This document shows positions 1 to 7,875 of a DNA stretch of 57,033 nt, piece after piece. This DNA comes from Akkermansia sp. GTDB lineage: Bacteria; Verrucomicrobiota; Verrucomicrobiia; Verrucomicrobiales; Akkermansiaceae. Position numbers and translations under genes: made by a program. The stretch lies in the NCBI GenBank assembly GCA_030535875.1, contig JAUNRC010000005.1:1-57033 (forward strand), read 5' to 3'. Positions within the stretch are counted from its first letter, which is position 1; each line of letters opens with the position of its first letter. The notes beneath the pieces are model-generated. The model made no database searches. It was not told the origin of the DNA and saw only the letters and a program-made list of their open reading frames with translations.

Positions 1-101
1 TGCAATTTCTGTTCGTACAGTCGGGATTTCCCCTCGAACTTCCTCTTCCACGGTTCGTTACCTCCCCGCAGTTGTTCTTCAGGTCTGGGATTCCGCATCA
101 T
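1..101 (-). CDS. N-terminal fragment of an unidentified protein, cut by the window edge
   Basis: A reading frame on the minus strand starts with a double ATG at 101-96 and stays open to the window edge (33 codons). A GGAG lies 6 nt before the first ATG. The peptide is charged (MMRNPRPEEQLRGG, then a WKRKFEGK stretch). I do not recognise it. It lies downstream of tRNA-Arg and its terminator. Genes next to tRNAs are sometimes integrases, but nothing visible here supports that. The stretch could also be non-coding. Confidence 0.3.
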   Translation of the reverse strand, partial: MMRNPRPEEQLRGGNEPWKRKFEGKSRLYEQKL

Positions 102-155
102 CGCGGCTCCGCGCGGACTTTCACCGCAGTGCGCATATCGCGTCGGTCGTACCAC

Positions 156-188
156 AAAAACCGCCGTTCGCGAAGAACGGCGGTTTTT
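156..188 (-). terminator. Intrinsic terminator of tRNA-Arg
   Basis: Perfect hairpin: a 9-bp GC-rich stem (161-169 with 175-183) around a 5-nt loop, extended by five A:T pairs on each side. The T run on the minus strand lies directly after the tRNA. It would also work in the opposite direction. Confidence 0.8.
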
Positions 189-199
189 GTAAACAGAAG

Positions 200-273
200 C
201 GCTCCGGCCGCGGCTCGAACGCGGGACCCCAAGCTTAGAAGGCTCGTGCTCTATCCAACTGAGCTACCGGAGC
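200..273 (-). tRNA. tRNA-Arg (anticodon UCU)
   Basis: Full cloverleaf on the minus strand. The acceptor GCTCCGG pairs with CCGGAGC, the D arm carries AGCTCAGTTGGATAGAGC, the T arm reads GGTTCGAGCC-like, and the discriminator is G. The anticodon stem CGAGC/GCTTG closes a CTTCTAA loop, giving anticodon UCU for AGA/AGG codons. The 3' CCA is not encoded. Confidence 0.95.
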
Positions 274-288
274 AACTTGCGCGCGGCT

Positions 289-317
289 ATACTAGCAGCT
301 CGCCGACATAAATGCAA
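289..317 (-). promoter_or_regulatory. Probable sigma70 promoter of tRNA-Arg
   Basis: Minus-strand TTGCAT (317-312), 17-nt spacer, TAGTAT (294-289). The predicted start is near 282, about 9 nt before the mature tRNA. Confidence 0.5.
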
Positions 318-321
318 GCTT

Positions 322-765
322 TTATTTCGGAAAGAATCGCCTGACGAGCGGCTCCTGCACAGCGAATAGAGCCTCTCTATCCGCCGGCTCATAATCGAGA
401 TATCCGTGCAGGTGAGTCAAGCCATGAACCATATAACGAAAAAGCTCCTCCTGCGGGTCGATACCATGCTCCGCAGCATAACGGGCAGCAGTATCGCAAC
501 TCACCAGAATTTCCCCGTAGGGGAAAGTAATCGCATCCGTCGCAGACGGATCATCCAGAAACTCAGCGTGCACGCGCGCAATCGTCTCATCATCCACCAC
601 GGAAATCTCCACCACAGGGAGCTGGGAGAGCACATGATCCGGCCCGGGCGGCGCAAGCAGCAGTTCCGGCAACAAGCCGTTGAGCGCCTGAGCAAAGCGG
701 CTCATCAGCGCCTCGTCCACCCCCTCACATTGAGCGTTGAGATAAATTTCAATCTGCGGCACCAT
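322..765 (-). CDS. ybeY: Endoribonuclease YbeY, rRNA maturation factor
   Basis: 147-aa protein of the UPF0054/YbeY family, a single-strand-specific metal-dependent endoribonuclease used in 16S rRNA 3'-end maturation and ribosome quality control. The signature near the C-terminus reads HGLTHLHGYLD (residues 114-124). His114 and His118 match the first two metal ligands, but the usual third histidine is Asp124. The start at 765 is chosen because residues from MVPQIEIYLN match the family length and a GGGAG lies about 8 nt upstream; an upstream extension exists but overlaps tadA. It overlaps the tadA stop by 17 nt, so the two are probably translated from one mRNA. The family call is firm; the altered ligand is worth checking. 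Confidence 0.88.
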   Translation of the reverse strand: MVPQIEIYLNAQCEGVDEALMSRFAQALNGLLPELLLAPPGPDHVLSQLPVVEISVVDDETIARVHAEFLDDPSATDAITFPYGEILVSCDTAARYAAEHGIDPQEELFRYMVHGLTHLHGYLDYEPADREALFAVQEPLVRRFFPK

Positions 766-1237
766 CACCCTGCTCCCGGAGTTTTTGTTTGCGCTCTTTT
801 GCCGCCGCTCGTGCAGCCCGGAAAAAAAGCTGAAATTGTTCCAGACAAGCCTCGCCGAGCACCCCGCCCACACATTCACACTTATGATTGAGGGGTGGGT
901 TGGAGTCCAGCAGGTTAATCCACCCGCCGCACGCACCGCCCTTGGGGTCGCGAATGCCGAATACCACGCGCTCCGGCCGACAGTGCACCATCGCCCCGGC
1001 GCACATCGGGCACGGCTCCTTCGTCACATAAACAGTGCAACCCTCAAGTCGCCAATCACCCACCGCAGCGGCAGCCGCCGTCAGGGCGAGCATCTCCGCA
1101 TGGGCCGTGGCATCCTTGAGGGTTTCCACCTGGTTCCACCCGCGGGCAATCACGCGATTATCCTTCACAATCACGCAGCCGCAGGGGACTTCGCCGACCG
1201 CGCGGGCCTTTTCGGCCTCGCGCATGGCCAGCATCAT
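749..1237 (-). CDS. tadA: tRNA-specific adenosine deaminase TadA
   Basis: 162-aa cytidine-deaminase-fold enzyme that converts the wobble adenosine of tRNA-Arg(ACG) to inosine. The zinc-binding catalytic motif is HAE at residues 46-48 and PCPMC at 75-79, with Glu48 as the proton shuttle. The start is uncertain: ATG at 1237 has GGAGG ten nt upstream, while a TTG at 1258 would add the segment LTEDEHF, which resembles the N-terminus of the family. The region further upstream belongs to the neighbouring gene. It is followed by ybeY with an overlap, so it forms a small translation and RNA-modification operon. Confidence 0.92.
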   Translation of the reverse strand: MMLAMREAEKARAVGEVPCGCVIVKDNRVIARGWNQVETLKDATAHAEMLALTAAAAAVGDWRLEGCTVYVTKEPCPMCAGAMVHCRPERVVFGIRDPKGGACGGWINLLDSNPPLNHKCECVGGVLGEACLEQFQLFFRAARAAAKERKQKLREQGDGAAD

Positions 1238-1271
1238 AAAATGTTCATCCTCCGTCAAGGGAGAAGAGAAG

Positions 1272-1769
1272 TTATCGGATGGTGACACGCTCGTCGCTAT
1301 CCAGAATAGCCTGCAACTCGGGCCAGCCCTCCTCGGTCTGGTTCTGGAACATGTGCAGGTAAACAGATACCGCACCGGCAGGATACTTCTCAAAGAGAGC
1401 ATCTACCGCAGCCTTCAGCTTGTCGGCATCCAGCGTCTCGGGAAGAACGTCCACCACACCATGACCATTGTGCTCAATGCCCAACATCTCAATGAAGGAG
1501 ATGAGCATACCCTCGTGCTTGCGGATGAGCCACACCTGCAACAAGTGGTCGGCAATCGTCTCCGCCGGCTTCCAGGTCAGCATCTTCTTAATCCATGCGA
1601 ACTGCTCTTCAACGGGCTTCTGCTGCATGAACTGAGGGCGCAGCTTCTTCAGAGCGCCCAGCTCACGGAGAGCAGCGCGGTACACGCCGCGCTCCTGATT
1701 GCGCATCCATGAGAGGAAATTATTGACGGTCTCGTCATCCGACTTCTGGAAAATGGTGTAAGACTTCAT
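1272..1769 (-). CDS. Conserved hypothetical protein, 165 aa
   Basis: Soluble, mixed charged protein without signal peptide or membrane segment, beginning MKSYTIFQKSDDETVNNF. It is predicted mostly helical, with several aromatic residues in the middle part (FAWIKKMLTWKP). I do not recognise a domain. It is the first gene of a minus-strand group that continues into tadA and ybeY after a short gap, so a cytoplasmic housekeeping role is possible, but nothing in the sequence shows it. Confidence 0.85.
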   Translation of the reverse strand: MKSYTIFQKSDDETVNNFLSWMRNQERGVYRAALRELGALKKLRPQFMQQKPVEEQFAWIKKMLTWKPAETIADHLLQVWLIRKHEGMLISFIEMLGIEHNGHGVVDVLPETLDADKLKAAVDALFEKYPAGAVSVYLHMFQNQTEEGWPELQAILDSDERVTIR

Positions 1770-1887
1770 AGTTCTTCGTAAAAAACGTGAGCTTAATAAA
1801 TCACAAATCTCCCCATTTGTCCAGAAGAAGATGAGACATAATATCAGAATGTTGCACCATCGCTCCGCGAACAGATGGAAATATAGA

Positions 1888-1917
1888 TTGTCCGTCTGTA
1901 CCGCCCTGCACTATAAT
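1888..1917 (+). promoter_or_regulatory. Promoter of the OsmC-family gene
   Basis: TTGTCC (1888-1893), 18-nt spacer, perfect TATAAT (1912-1917). The predicted start near 1924 gives a 28-nt leader to the ATG at 1952. It rules out the ATG at 1916, which overlaps the -10 box. Confidence 0.65.
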
Positions 1918-1951
1918 GCTGCTTGCGCCCCCACCGACGCACTCCCCCACC

Positions 1952-2365
1952 ATGGAAAATCACAAATATACCTCATCGAGCATGTTAACCGGCGGCATGC
2001 GCTGCTACACCAACTTCACCCCGTCCGGCGAGACCTTCGCCACCGACGTTCACGCTGCCCTGGGCGGCAAAGGCGAGTACCCCTGCCCGGCAGACATGCT
2101 GGCAGCCTGCCTCGCCTCGTGCATGTTAAGCATGATTGCCTTCACCGGCTCGCGCAAAGATTTCGCCACGGATGGCATCTGCATCAAATCTTCATGCAGC
2201 GAAACCCCGGACGGAATATCCGACTTCAATCTCGACATCATCGTTCCCATCGTCCTCACGCACGCCCAACGCTCCATCCTCGAACACGTCGTACTCACCT
2301 GCCCCGTGGGAAAAGCCCTCAACCCCGCCATCCGAAAAAACATCACCTGGCACTGGTCCGATTAA
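1952..2365 (+). CDS. OsmC/Ohr-family peroxiredoxin-like protein
   Basis: 137-aa protein of the OsmC superfamily, whose members reduce organic hydroperoxides with two cysteines. The conserved helix reads ACLASCMLSMIAF with Cys53 and Cys57, and the second conserved segment is TCPVGKAL with Cys117. Cys53 or Cys57 would pair with Cys117 as the peroxidatic and resolving residues. The start is fixed by the promoter: an in-frame ATG twelve codons upstream lies inside the -10 box. It is transcribed alone, ahead of tRNA-Leu. Whether it acts on hydroperoxides or belongs to the less studied OsmC-like branch cannot be told from sequence. Confidence 0.85.
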   Translation: MENHKYTSSSMLTGGMRCYTNFTPSGETFATDVHAALGGKGEYPCPADMLAACLASCMLSMIAFTGSRKDFATDGICIKSSCSETPDGISDFNLDIIVPIVLTHAQRSILEHVVLTCPVGKALNPAIRKNITWHWSD

Positions 2366-2403
2366 CTTTTTGCGGCATACCACCTTCATCCGGCCGTTTT
2401 TTC

Positions 2404-2432
2404 TTGTCAATCCGCCGCCCCTGTGGTTCAAT
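2404..2432 (+). promoter_or_regulatory. Possible promoter of tRNA-Leu with overlapping inverted repeat
   Basis: TTGTCA (2404-2409), 17-nt spacer, TTCAAT (2427-2432). An inverted repeat TGTGGTT (2422-2428) / AACCACA (2442-2448) spans the -10 region and predicted start. Confidence 0.4.
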
Positions 2433-2455
2433 ATCGTTCGTAACCACACAACTGT

Positions 2456-2540
2456 GCTACAGTGGCGGAATGGTAGACGCAGGAGACTTAAAATCTCCCG
2501 GACGGTAACGTCTGTACGGGTTCGAGTCCCGTCTGTAGTA
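2456..2540 (+). tRNA. tRNA-Leu (anticodon UAA)
   Basis: 85-nt class II tRNA with a long variable arm. The acceptor GCTACAG pairs with CTGTAGT through one G:U pair. The anticodon stem GGAGA/TCTCC closes loop CTTAAAA (anticodon UAA). The T arm has GGTTCGAGTCC, and the discriminator A is typical of leucine tRNAs. The CCA end is not encoded. Confidence 0.95.
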
Positions 2541-2549
2541 GCTAAAATC

Positions 2550-2580
2550 AACGCTTTGCATGAAAATGCAAGGCGTTTTT
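2550..2580 (+). terminator. Intrinsic terminator of tRNA-Leu
   Basis: Hairpin AACGCTTTGCAT / ATGCAAGGCGTT (one T:G pair) with a GAAA loop, followed by a T run. Confidence 0.8.
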
Positions 2581-2633
2581 CTTTACCTCAAAAAAGCACA
2601 AAATAGGGCATATAAGCGCAGAAAAACGGCATA

Positions 2634-2670
2634 AAAAAGGAGTTACCCCATTGAGGAGCAACTCCTTTTT
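2634..2670 (-). terminator. Probable terminator of argJ
   Basis: Inverted repeat AAAAAGGAGTT (2634-2644) / AACTCCTTTTT (2660-2670) 20 nt beyond the argJ stop. Read on the minus strand the stem ends in a T run. The 15-nt loop is larger than usual. Confidence 0.65.
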
Positions 2671-2689
2671 CCGGATGGTAAAAACGGCT

Positions 2690-3946
2690 TTACTTCGTCA
2701 GGCCATCCTGCTTTGCCTGGTTCCAGTATGCGTACTCCGAACGATTGAAGTCAACGTACTCAGGAGAGAGGTCCGTAGTATAGACCACATACTCCTCACT
2801 ACCAAGGTTGAGGTTGATGAGCACCTCAAACTCGCGGGCCTGCACACGTTCGCGCAGGTCATCACTGGGTGTGTCGGTCTGTTCACCGCCACGGCAAGCA
2901 GGCAAGCCGGCGATATCGATATCTACCTTCTCCTCCTTCACACGGGTACCGCTGTAACCCACGGCATGTATGATACGGCCCCAGTTGGGATCACCGCCAT
3001 TCCATGAACTCTTAACGAGGGATGACTTGGCCACACCCTCAGCCACACGACGAGCCTCAGCCTGCGAGGGAGCGCCCACCACACGGACAGTCACATATTT
3101 AGTCACTCGCTCACCATCCTGCACAATGTGCTTAGCCTGCTCCATCATCACATAATGAAGCGCCTTTACAAAGACATCCCAACCTTCGCAGCCGGGAGCA
3201 AGTTGCACTCCCGAAGCACCATTGGCCATCACCAGACAGGTGTCGTTCGTGCTCATATCACCGTCAATCGTAATGCGATTAAACGAGTGCTCCACACCGT
3301 CATGAACAATGGCATCCAAATCAGCACGACTCACCCCGGCATCCGTACAAATCAGGCAAATCATCGTTGCCATGCAGGGAGAAATCATGCCGGCTCCCTT
3401 GCAGCAGGAGCCGATTCGCACCACCTTACCACCAATATTAAGCTCCACGGCAACCTCCTTCTCGCGAGTGTCGCTCGTGATGATGGCCGAGGCCACATCA
3501 TGCCCCTTGTCGGCCGAAAGGTCATGGCAAAGCTCAGGCAGGCGCGGCTCAATGCGCACCATCGGCATGGGCAGACCTATCACGCCGGTAGAACAAACGG
3601 CTACCTCCGAAGGCTTGAGGCCCAGCTCTGCGGCTACAATGGAGCATTCCTTACGGGCAACGGCCACACCGCCTGCACCGGTACAGGCATTCGCATTGCC
3701 GCTGTTGGCGACAATCGCCCGCACATTGCCGCGACGAAGATGGTTCTGACTCACGCGCACACAGGCAGCGCGCACCCGATTGGTCGTAAAAGTTCCTGAA
3801 GAAGTAGTCGGCTCGGTCGAATAGACCAGTGCAAGGTCCAGACGTGTAGCAGTCGGCTTCTTAATGCCGCAGCTAAGCGCATTGGCCACATAACCCTTGG
3901 CAGCGGTCACGCCGCCCTCTATCTCTTTGAATGAGCATTCTGGCAT
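2690..3946 (-). CDS. argJ: Glutamate N-acetyltransferase / ornithine acetyltransferase ArgJ
   Basis: 418-aa ArgJ, which transfers the acetyl group from N-acetylornithine to glutamate and so recycles acetyl in arginine synthesis. Bifunctional forms also make N-acetylglutamate from acetyl-CoA. The enzyme cleaves itself before a threonine that becomes the nucleophile; here the site is in PCMATMICL with cleavage expected between Ala193 and Thr194. The oxyanion-hole pair (TGVIG near residue 120) and GGDPNWGR motif are present. The start at 3946 (MPECSFKEIE) fits the family, while an upstream in-frame ATG would add 57 non-conserved residues. argB and argD lie elsewhere in this window, so the arginine genes are dispersed. 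Confidence 0.95.
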   Translation of the reverse strand: MPECSFKEIEGGVTAAKGYVANALSCGIKKPTATRLDLALVYSTEPTTSSGTFTTNRVRAACVRVSQNHLRRGNVRAIVANSGNANACTGAGGVAVARKECSIVAAELGLKPSEVAVCSTGVIGLPMPMVRIEPRLPELCHDLSADKGHDVASAIITSDTREKEVAVELNIGGKVVRIGSCCKGAGMISPCMATMICLICTDAGVSRADLDAIVHDGVEHSFNRITIDGDMSTNDTCLVMANGASGVQLAPGCEGWDVFVKALHYVMMEQAKHIVQDGERVTKYVTVRVVGAPSQAEARRVAEGVAKSSLVKSSWNGGDPNWGRIIHAVGYSGTRVKEEKVDIDIAGLPACRGGEQTDTPSDDLRERVQAREFEVLINLNLGSEEYVVYTTDLSPEYVDFNRSEYAYWNQAKQDGLTK

Positions 3947-4064
3947 AGCAAAATATCGGGATTTCCTACCCTGTACCCCTTCAATTTGCCATACTAAATG
4001 CCTTTCTGCAAGCCTAAAAACATGCCTACGTGACATCAACAGCACTTCGAGACATGATTTTGCC

Positions 4065-4093
4065 TTGCTATACGAGCTTAGAATCGCTATAAT
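4065..4093 (+). promoter_or_regulatory. Promoter of the fur-like/suf operon
   Basis: TTGCTA (4065-4070), 17-nt spacer, perfect TATAAT (4088-4093). The predicted start near 4101 gives a leader of about 34 nt before the ATG at 4135. Confidence 0.7.
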
Positions 4094-4099
4094 GTGCGC

Positions 4100-4125
4100 G
4101 CAGGTAACATCAGCCACCTACCTGC
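4100..4125 (+). promoter_or_regulatory. Inverted repeat in the suf leader, candidate operator
   Basis: GCAGGTA (4100-4106), 12 nt, TACCTGC (4119-4125). It begins at the predicted transcription start and so could be an operator for the regulator encoded just downstream, or a leader hairpin. It does not resemble the A/T-rich Fur box, so the link to this regulator is inference. Confidence 0.4.
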
Positions 4126-4134
4126 CCGACATAT

Positions 4135-4599
4135 ATGCAAAAAGACCCCACCGGCAAAGAAATCACAAGGCGCACGGCCACTCCGGCCTTCATGGTGCGC
4201 AAAGCCGGCGTGCGGATGACGCGTCAACGCCGCGCCGTAATCGAAGTACTCCTGCAATCCTACGACCACCCGACCGCAGCGCAAATCTATGAACGGGCCA
4301 AGGACATATTACCGGGCATCTCGCTGGCGACCGTCTACAACTGCATCGAGTCGCTGGCGGCTCACCGACTGATTAACCAACTGCACTTCGACAACGGGCC
4401 GTGCCGCTTCTGTCCCAACGTCGAGCCGCACGTCCATGTGATGGACGACGAGAGCAATCGGGTGATTGACGTTCAGTTAAAGGAGGGGCTTTCCCCGGAA
4501 GACGTTTTTGAACTGCCGGAAGGCGTTCACATCAAAAGCATGGAGGCTTACCTGCGCGGTGAAATTCCTGAACATTGTCTGACAGAAAACGAAAAATGA
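4135..4599 (+). CDS. Fur-family transcriptional regulator heading the suf operon
   Basis: 154-aa Fur/PerR/Zur-type repressor. The N-terminal winged helix contains the typical recognition helix segment [14 protein letters not shown] (residues 61-74). The dimerisation part has HVHV at 99-102, but the cysteine pair lies before it (CRFC, 90-93). Where classical Fur proteins carry the structural Cys-x2-Cys, this protein has MDDESN. Metal sensing is therefore probably non-canonical. The gene overlaps sufC by ATGA and shares its promoter, so it likely controls Fe-S assembly and itself. In many bacteria that job belongs to IscR or SufR. Family assignment is firm; the signal sensed is unknown. Confidence 0.85.
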   Translation: MQKDPTGKEITRRTATPAFMVRKAGVRMTRQRRAVIEVLLQSYDHPTAAQIYERAKDILPGISLATVYNCIESLAAHRLINQLHFDNGPCRFCPNVEPHVHVMDDESNRVIDVQLKEGLSPEDVFELPEGVHIKSMEAYLRGEIPEHCLTENEK

Positions 4600-5342
4600 G
4601 TCTGATTATCAGAAATCTGAGTGCGCGCGTGAAAGATGGTGCGCAGATATTGAACGGCATTAATCTGGAAATTCCCAAGGGCGAAGTGCATGCTGTCATG
4701 GGCCCCAACGGCTCCGGCAAAAGCACACTCTCCAAAGTCCTGTGCGGTCACCCCGACTACGAAGTCATCTCCGGCAGCGCCGAGCTCGACGGACAGGACC
4801 TCTTTGCCATGACGGTCGATGAGCGCAGCCGCGCCGGACTTTTCCTCGCCTTCCAATACCCCGTAGAGGTCCCCGGTGTGACGAACGCCAACTTCATGCG
4901 AGCAGCCCTTCAGGCCCGCCTGCCCAAAGGCGAAGAGCTGGATGCCGTGAACTTTTACAAGACCATGCGCAGCAAGATGGCCACTCTGGGCATGGACACG
5001 AAGTTTACGGCCCGAGCCGTCAACGAAGGGTTTTCGGGTGGAGAGAAAAAGCGCAACGATATTCTGCAAATGATGATGTTGGAGCCCAGCTACGCCATAC
5101 TGGACGAGACTGACAGCGGACTGGATGTGGATGCGCTGCGCATCGTCTCCGACGGAGTGAACGCCATGCGGGCACCGTACCGCAGCTTCCTGGTTATCAC
5201 GCACTACAAGCGCCTGCTCGACTACATCAAACCCGATGTTGTACACGTTCTCTACAAAGGACAGATTGTACGCACGGCCGGCTACGAACTTGTCGAGCAC
5301 ATCGAGCAGAACGGATTTGACTTCCTGAAATCTGAGGAGTGA
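4596..5342 (+). CDS. sufC: Fe-S cluster assembly ATPase SufC
   Basis: 248-aa ABC-type ATPase of the SufBC2D scaffold complex, cytoplasmic. Walker A GPNGSGKS is at 36-43, the Q-loop Gln at about 87, the SufC-type signature FSGGEKKRN at 146-154, Walker B with LDETDSGLD at 169-177, and the switch histidine is His203. The LDETDSGLD form is typical of SufC. The start at 4596 overlaps the regulator stop (ATGA); an earlier in-frame ATG at 4575 would add seven residues. It is followed directly by sufB. Confidence 0.96.
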   Translation: MSLIIRNLSARVKDGAQILNGINLEIPKGEVHAVMGPNGSGKSTLSKVLCGHPDYEVISGSAELDGQDLFAMTVDERSRAGLFLAFQYPVEVPGVTNANFMRAALQARLPKGEELDAVNFYKTMRSKMATLGMDTKFTARAVNEGFSGGEKKRNDILQMMMLEPSYAILDETDSGLDVDALRIVSDGVNAMRAPYRSFLVITHYKRLLDYIKPDVVHVLYKGQIVRTAGYELVEHIEQNGFDFLKSEE

Positions 5343-6742
5343 TGGACGAGTCCCCTTTCCAGATTGACACGCGTGGTGAGTTCTCTTTCCCTGAGAACCA
5401 CAAGTTCGATGCCGGTTTCGGTCTGACCGAGGCCACCATCGACTACATTTGCGATGCGAAGGGCGAGCCCGACTGGGTACGCCAATTCCGCAAAGATGCC
5501 CTGCGTAAGTTCAACGAAATGCCCATGCCCACTCACTGGGCTCCCGAGGGCATCAATGACCTCGATTTCGACAAAATCCGCTACTACCTCTCGCATGGCA
5601 CCATGCCCTACAAGGACTGGGAGGACGTTCCGGACGACGTTAAGCGCACCTTCGAACGCCTGGGTGTACCCGAGCAGGAACGTGCGTTCCTCGCCGGCGT
5701 GGATGCTCAGTACGACTCCGAAACAGCCTACAACAACATGCGCGAAGAGCTCAGCAAGCAAGGAGTCATCTTCGTGAACTCTACCGAAGGGCTGAAAGAA
5801 TACGAGCACATCTTCCGCCCCTGGTTCGGCAAGGTCATTCCGGTGAGTGACAACAAGTTCTCCGCACTCAATCACGCAGCCTTCTCCGGCGGCTCTTTCA
5901 TCTATGTGCCCAAAGGGGTGAAAGTAGCACAACCTCTTCAGGCCTATTTCCGTATCAACTCCGAGAGCATGGGCCAGTTCGAGCGCACCCTCATCATTGC
6001 CGATGAAGGAGCTGAACTCATGTACATGGAAGGCTGCACCGCTCCCAAGTACGACAGCGCCACCCTGCACTCCGGCGTGGTAGAACTGGTCGCCCTCAAA
6101 GGTGCCAAAATTCAGTACGTTACCGTACAGAACTGGGCCACCAATGTATACAACCTCGTTATCCAGCGAGGATTGGCAATGGAAGATGCCGAGATTCGCT
6201 GGATTGACTGCAACATCGGCTCCGGTCTCACCATGAAATACCCGGCCGTGGTGCTTCAGGGCCGCCGCGCCCGAGGAGAGGTGGTGAGCATATCACTCGC
6301 ACACAGCGGCCAGTTGCAGGACACCGGTGCACGCATGATTCATGCCGCCCCCGAGACCACATCCAACATCGTCGCAAAATCCATCTCCATCGGCGAGGGG
6401 CGTGCCAGCTACCGCGGCGAAGTGAACGTACTCAAGGGCATGAAAGGCTGCAAGAACAACACCGAGTGCGATGCCCTGCTCATCAACCCCGTCAGCCGTA
6501 CGGACACCTACCCCGCCATCACCGTCAACGGCAATGCCAGCGCCGTACAGCACGAGGCATCCGTCTCGCAAGTGGACGAGGAAATGCTCTTCTACATGCA
6601 GCAGCGAGGCCTCACCCGCGCACAGGCCATGAGCCTGGCTGTCAATGGCTTTATTAACGATTTGGTCAAAGAATTCCCCATGGAATACTCCGTCGAGCTG
6701 CGTCGCCTCATCGACTTGGAAATGGAAGACTCCATCGGCTAA
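5342..6742 (+). CDS. sufB: Fe-S cluster assembly scaffold SufB
   Basis: 466-aa SufB, the scaffold subunit on which sulfur and iron are assembled with SufC and SufD. The C-terminal right-handed beta-helix is well conserved, including [12 protein letters not shown], whose Cys376 matches the cysteine implicated in cluster building. The ATG at 5342 forms TGATG with the sufC stop. AGGAG lies only 2 nt upstream, and a GTG at 5339 is an alternative start. Length is normal for the family. Translational coupling keeps SufB and SufC in proportion. Confidence 0.96.
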   Translation: MDESPFQIDTRGEFSFPENHKFDAGFGLTEATIDYICDAKGEPDWVRQFRKDALRKFNEMPMPTHWAPEGINDLDFDKIRYYLSHGTMPYKDWEDVPDDVKRTFERLGVPEQERAFLAGVDAQYDSETAYNNMREELSKQGVIFVNSTEGLKEYEHIFRPWFGKVIPVSDNKFSALNHAAFSGGSFIYVPKGVKVAQPLQAYFRINSESMGQFERTLIIADEGAELMYMEGCTAPKYDSATLHSGVVELVALKGAKIQYVTVQNWATNVYNLVIQRGLAMEDAEIRWIDCNIGSGLTMKYPAVVLQGRRARGEVVSISLAHSGQLQDTGARMIHAAPETTSNIVAKSISIGEGRASYRGEVNVLKGMKGCKNNTECDALLINPVSRTDTYPAITVNGNASAVQHEASVSQVDEEMLFYMQQRGLTRAQAMSLAVNGFINDLVKEFPMEYSVELRRLIDLEMEDSIG

Positions 6743-6762
6743 ACCCTGCACCGCACCACATT

Positions 6763-7875
6763 ATGGATTTCCCGCAGAACATGAGCATGGAAGAAGCCTT
6801 CGCCCTCGCAGAGGCCGAGGCCAAGCTGAATCAGGCTCTCAGCGAAAGCAAATCCCGCTTCGAAAACGCCGTACTCCCCAACCGACTGAACGAGGACTGG
6901 CGCTTCGGGCGTCCGCACAAATACGCCGCCGCCCTGGCTGAACAGCTCCTGAGCGACACGCCCTCACAAGGCGAGGCCGAAGTCGAGCACGCAGGCGAGG
7001 CCGCCGTACCCGTGAACGCAGACGATGAAGACCTGCGCCAAACGGAAATGCTCATGCCCACTATCGGCTCCGATGCCCTGCTCGGCATGCACCTCGAGCG
7101 CTTCGGCAACGGTTACGCCCTCTACATTGAGGAAGACACCAATGAGCCCATCGTCATCCGCTACAAAACAAACAGCCTTTACACCCCCTCCACCTACATC
7201 ATGGTGGCTCCCGGAGTCAAGGCCCACATCATCGAGCAACACTACGGCAGCGAAAAAGGCACCATCTTTGCCACACGTAACATTCAAGTAGCCGAGGGCG
7301 CAGAACTCAAAGTCGAACTTACCCCCTACGGCTGCGCGCGGAGCATGGTCATCACCAACATTCAGAACATGGGCGGCAAAGTAGCGCACTACTCCCACTA
7401 CTTCGCCTGCGATTGGGCTCGAGAAGAAACGCTGGCGGAGATATATACCCCCGGTTCCGACATTCAGCTCTTCTCGGCCAACCATCTCGACCACCATCAA
7501 GTCATCGACCAGCACACACGCCAAATCCACCATGTGGGCAACGCGACCAGCAATCTGCTCTACAAGAACGTGGTGGATGACAGCGCAACCGCCATCTTTG
7601 CCGGCAACATCTATGTGGCCCCCGGTGCTCATCATACGGATGCCTACCAGAGCAACCGCAACATGCTGCTGAGCGAAAAGGCCACCGTACACTCCCTGCC
7701 CGGTCTGGAAATTCTGGCTGACAAGGTTCGCTGCTCCCACGGCAGCGCCAGTGCCCCCATGGATGAGGAGCAGCTCTTCTACCTGCTCAGTCGCGGTATT
7801 CCGAGGGCCGACGCTCTGAACCTCGTCGCTTATGGTTTCCTGCAAGATGTGGTAGACAAATTCAACCGCTCATGA
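6763..7875 (+). CDS. sufD: Fe-S cluster assembly protein SufD
   Basis: 370-aa SufD, paralogue and partner of SufB in the SufBC2D complex. The N-terminal helical part contains NRLNEDWRFGRP, as in other SufD proteins. The beta-helix core ends with VRCSHGSA, whose His326 corresponds to the essential histidine at the SufB-SufD interface. An insert rich in Glu/Ala near residues 65-90 lies between the two parts. A 20-nt gap separates it from sufB, and its stop overlaps hisA by 4 nt. No sufS, sufE or sufU follows. Confidence 0.94.
   Translation: MDFPQNMSMEEAFALAEAEAKLNQALSESKSRFENAVLPNRLNEDWRFGRPHKYAAALAEQLLSDTPSQGEAEVEHAGEAAVPVNADDEDLRQTEMLMPTIGSDALLGMHLERFGNGYALYIEEDTNEPIVIRYKTNSLYTPSTYIMVAPGVKAHIIEQHYGSEKGTIFATRNIQVAEGAELKVELTPYGCARSMVITNIQNMGGKVAHYSHYFACDWAREETLAEIYTPGSDIQLFSANHLDHHQVIDQHTRQIHHVGNATSNLLYKNVVDDSATAIFAGNIYVAPGAHHTDAYQSNRNMLLSEKATVHSLPGLEILADKVRCSHGSASAPMDEEQLFYLLSRGIPRADALNLVAYGFLQDVVDKFNRS

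Noticed and set aside
1916..1951. Upstream ATG for the OsmC-family gene
   Set aside because: The codon overlaps the TATAAT box, so it would not be part of the transcript.
2422..2448. TGTGGTT/AACCACA repeat as a separate regulated operator
   Set aside because: It overlaps a tRNA promoter where regulation is unlikely; it may be chance, so it is only mentioned under the promoter.
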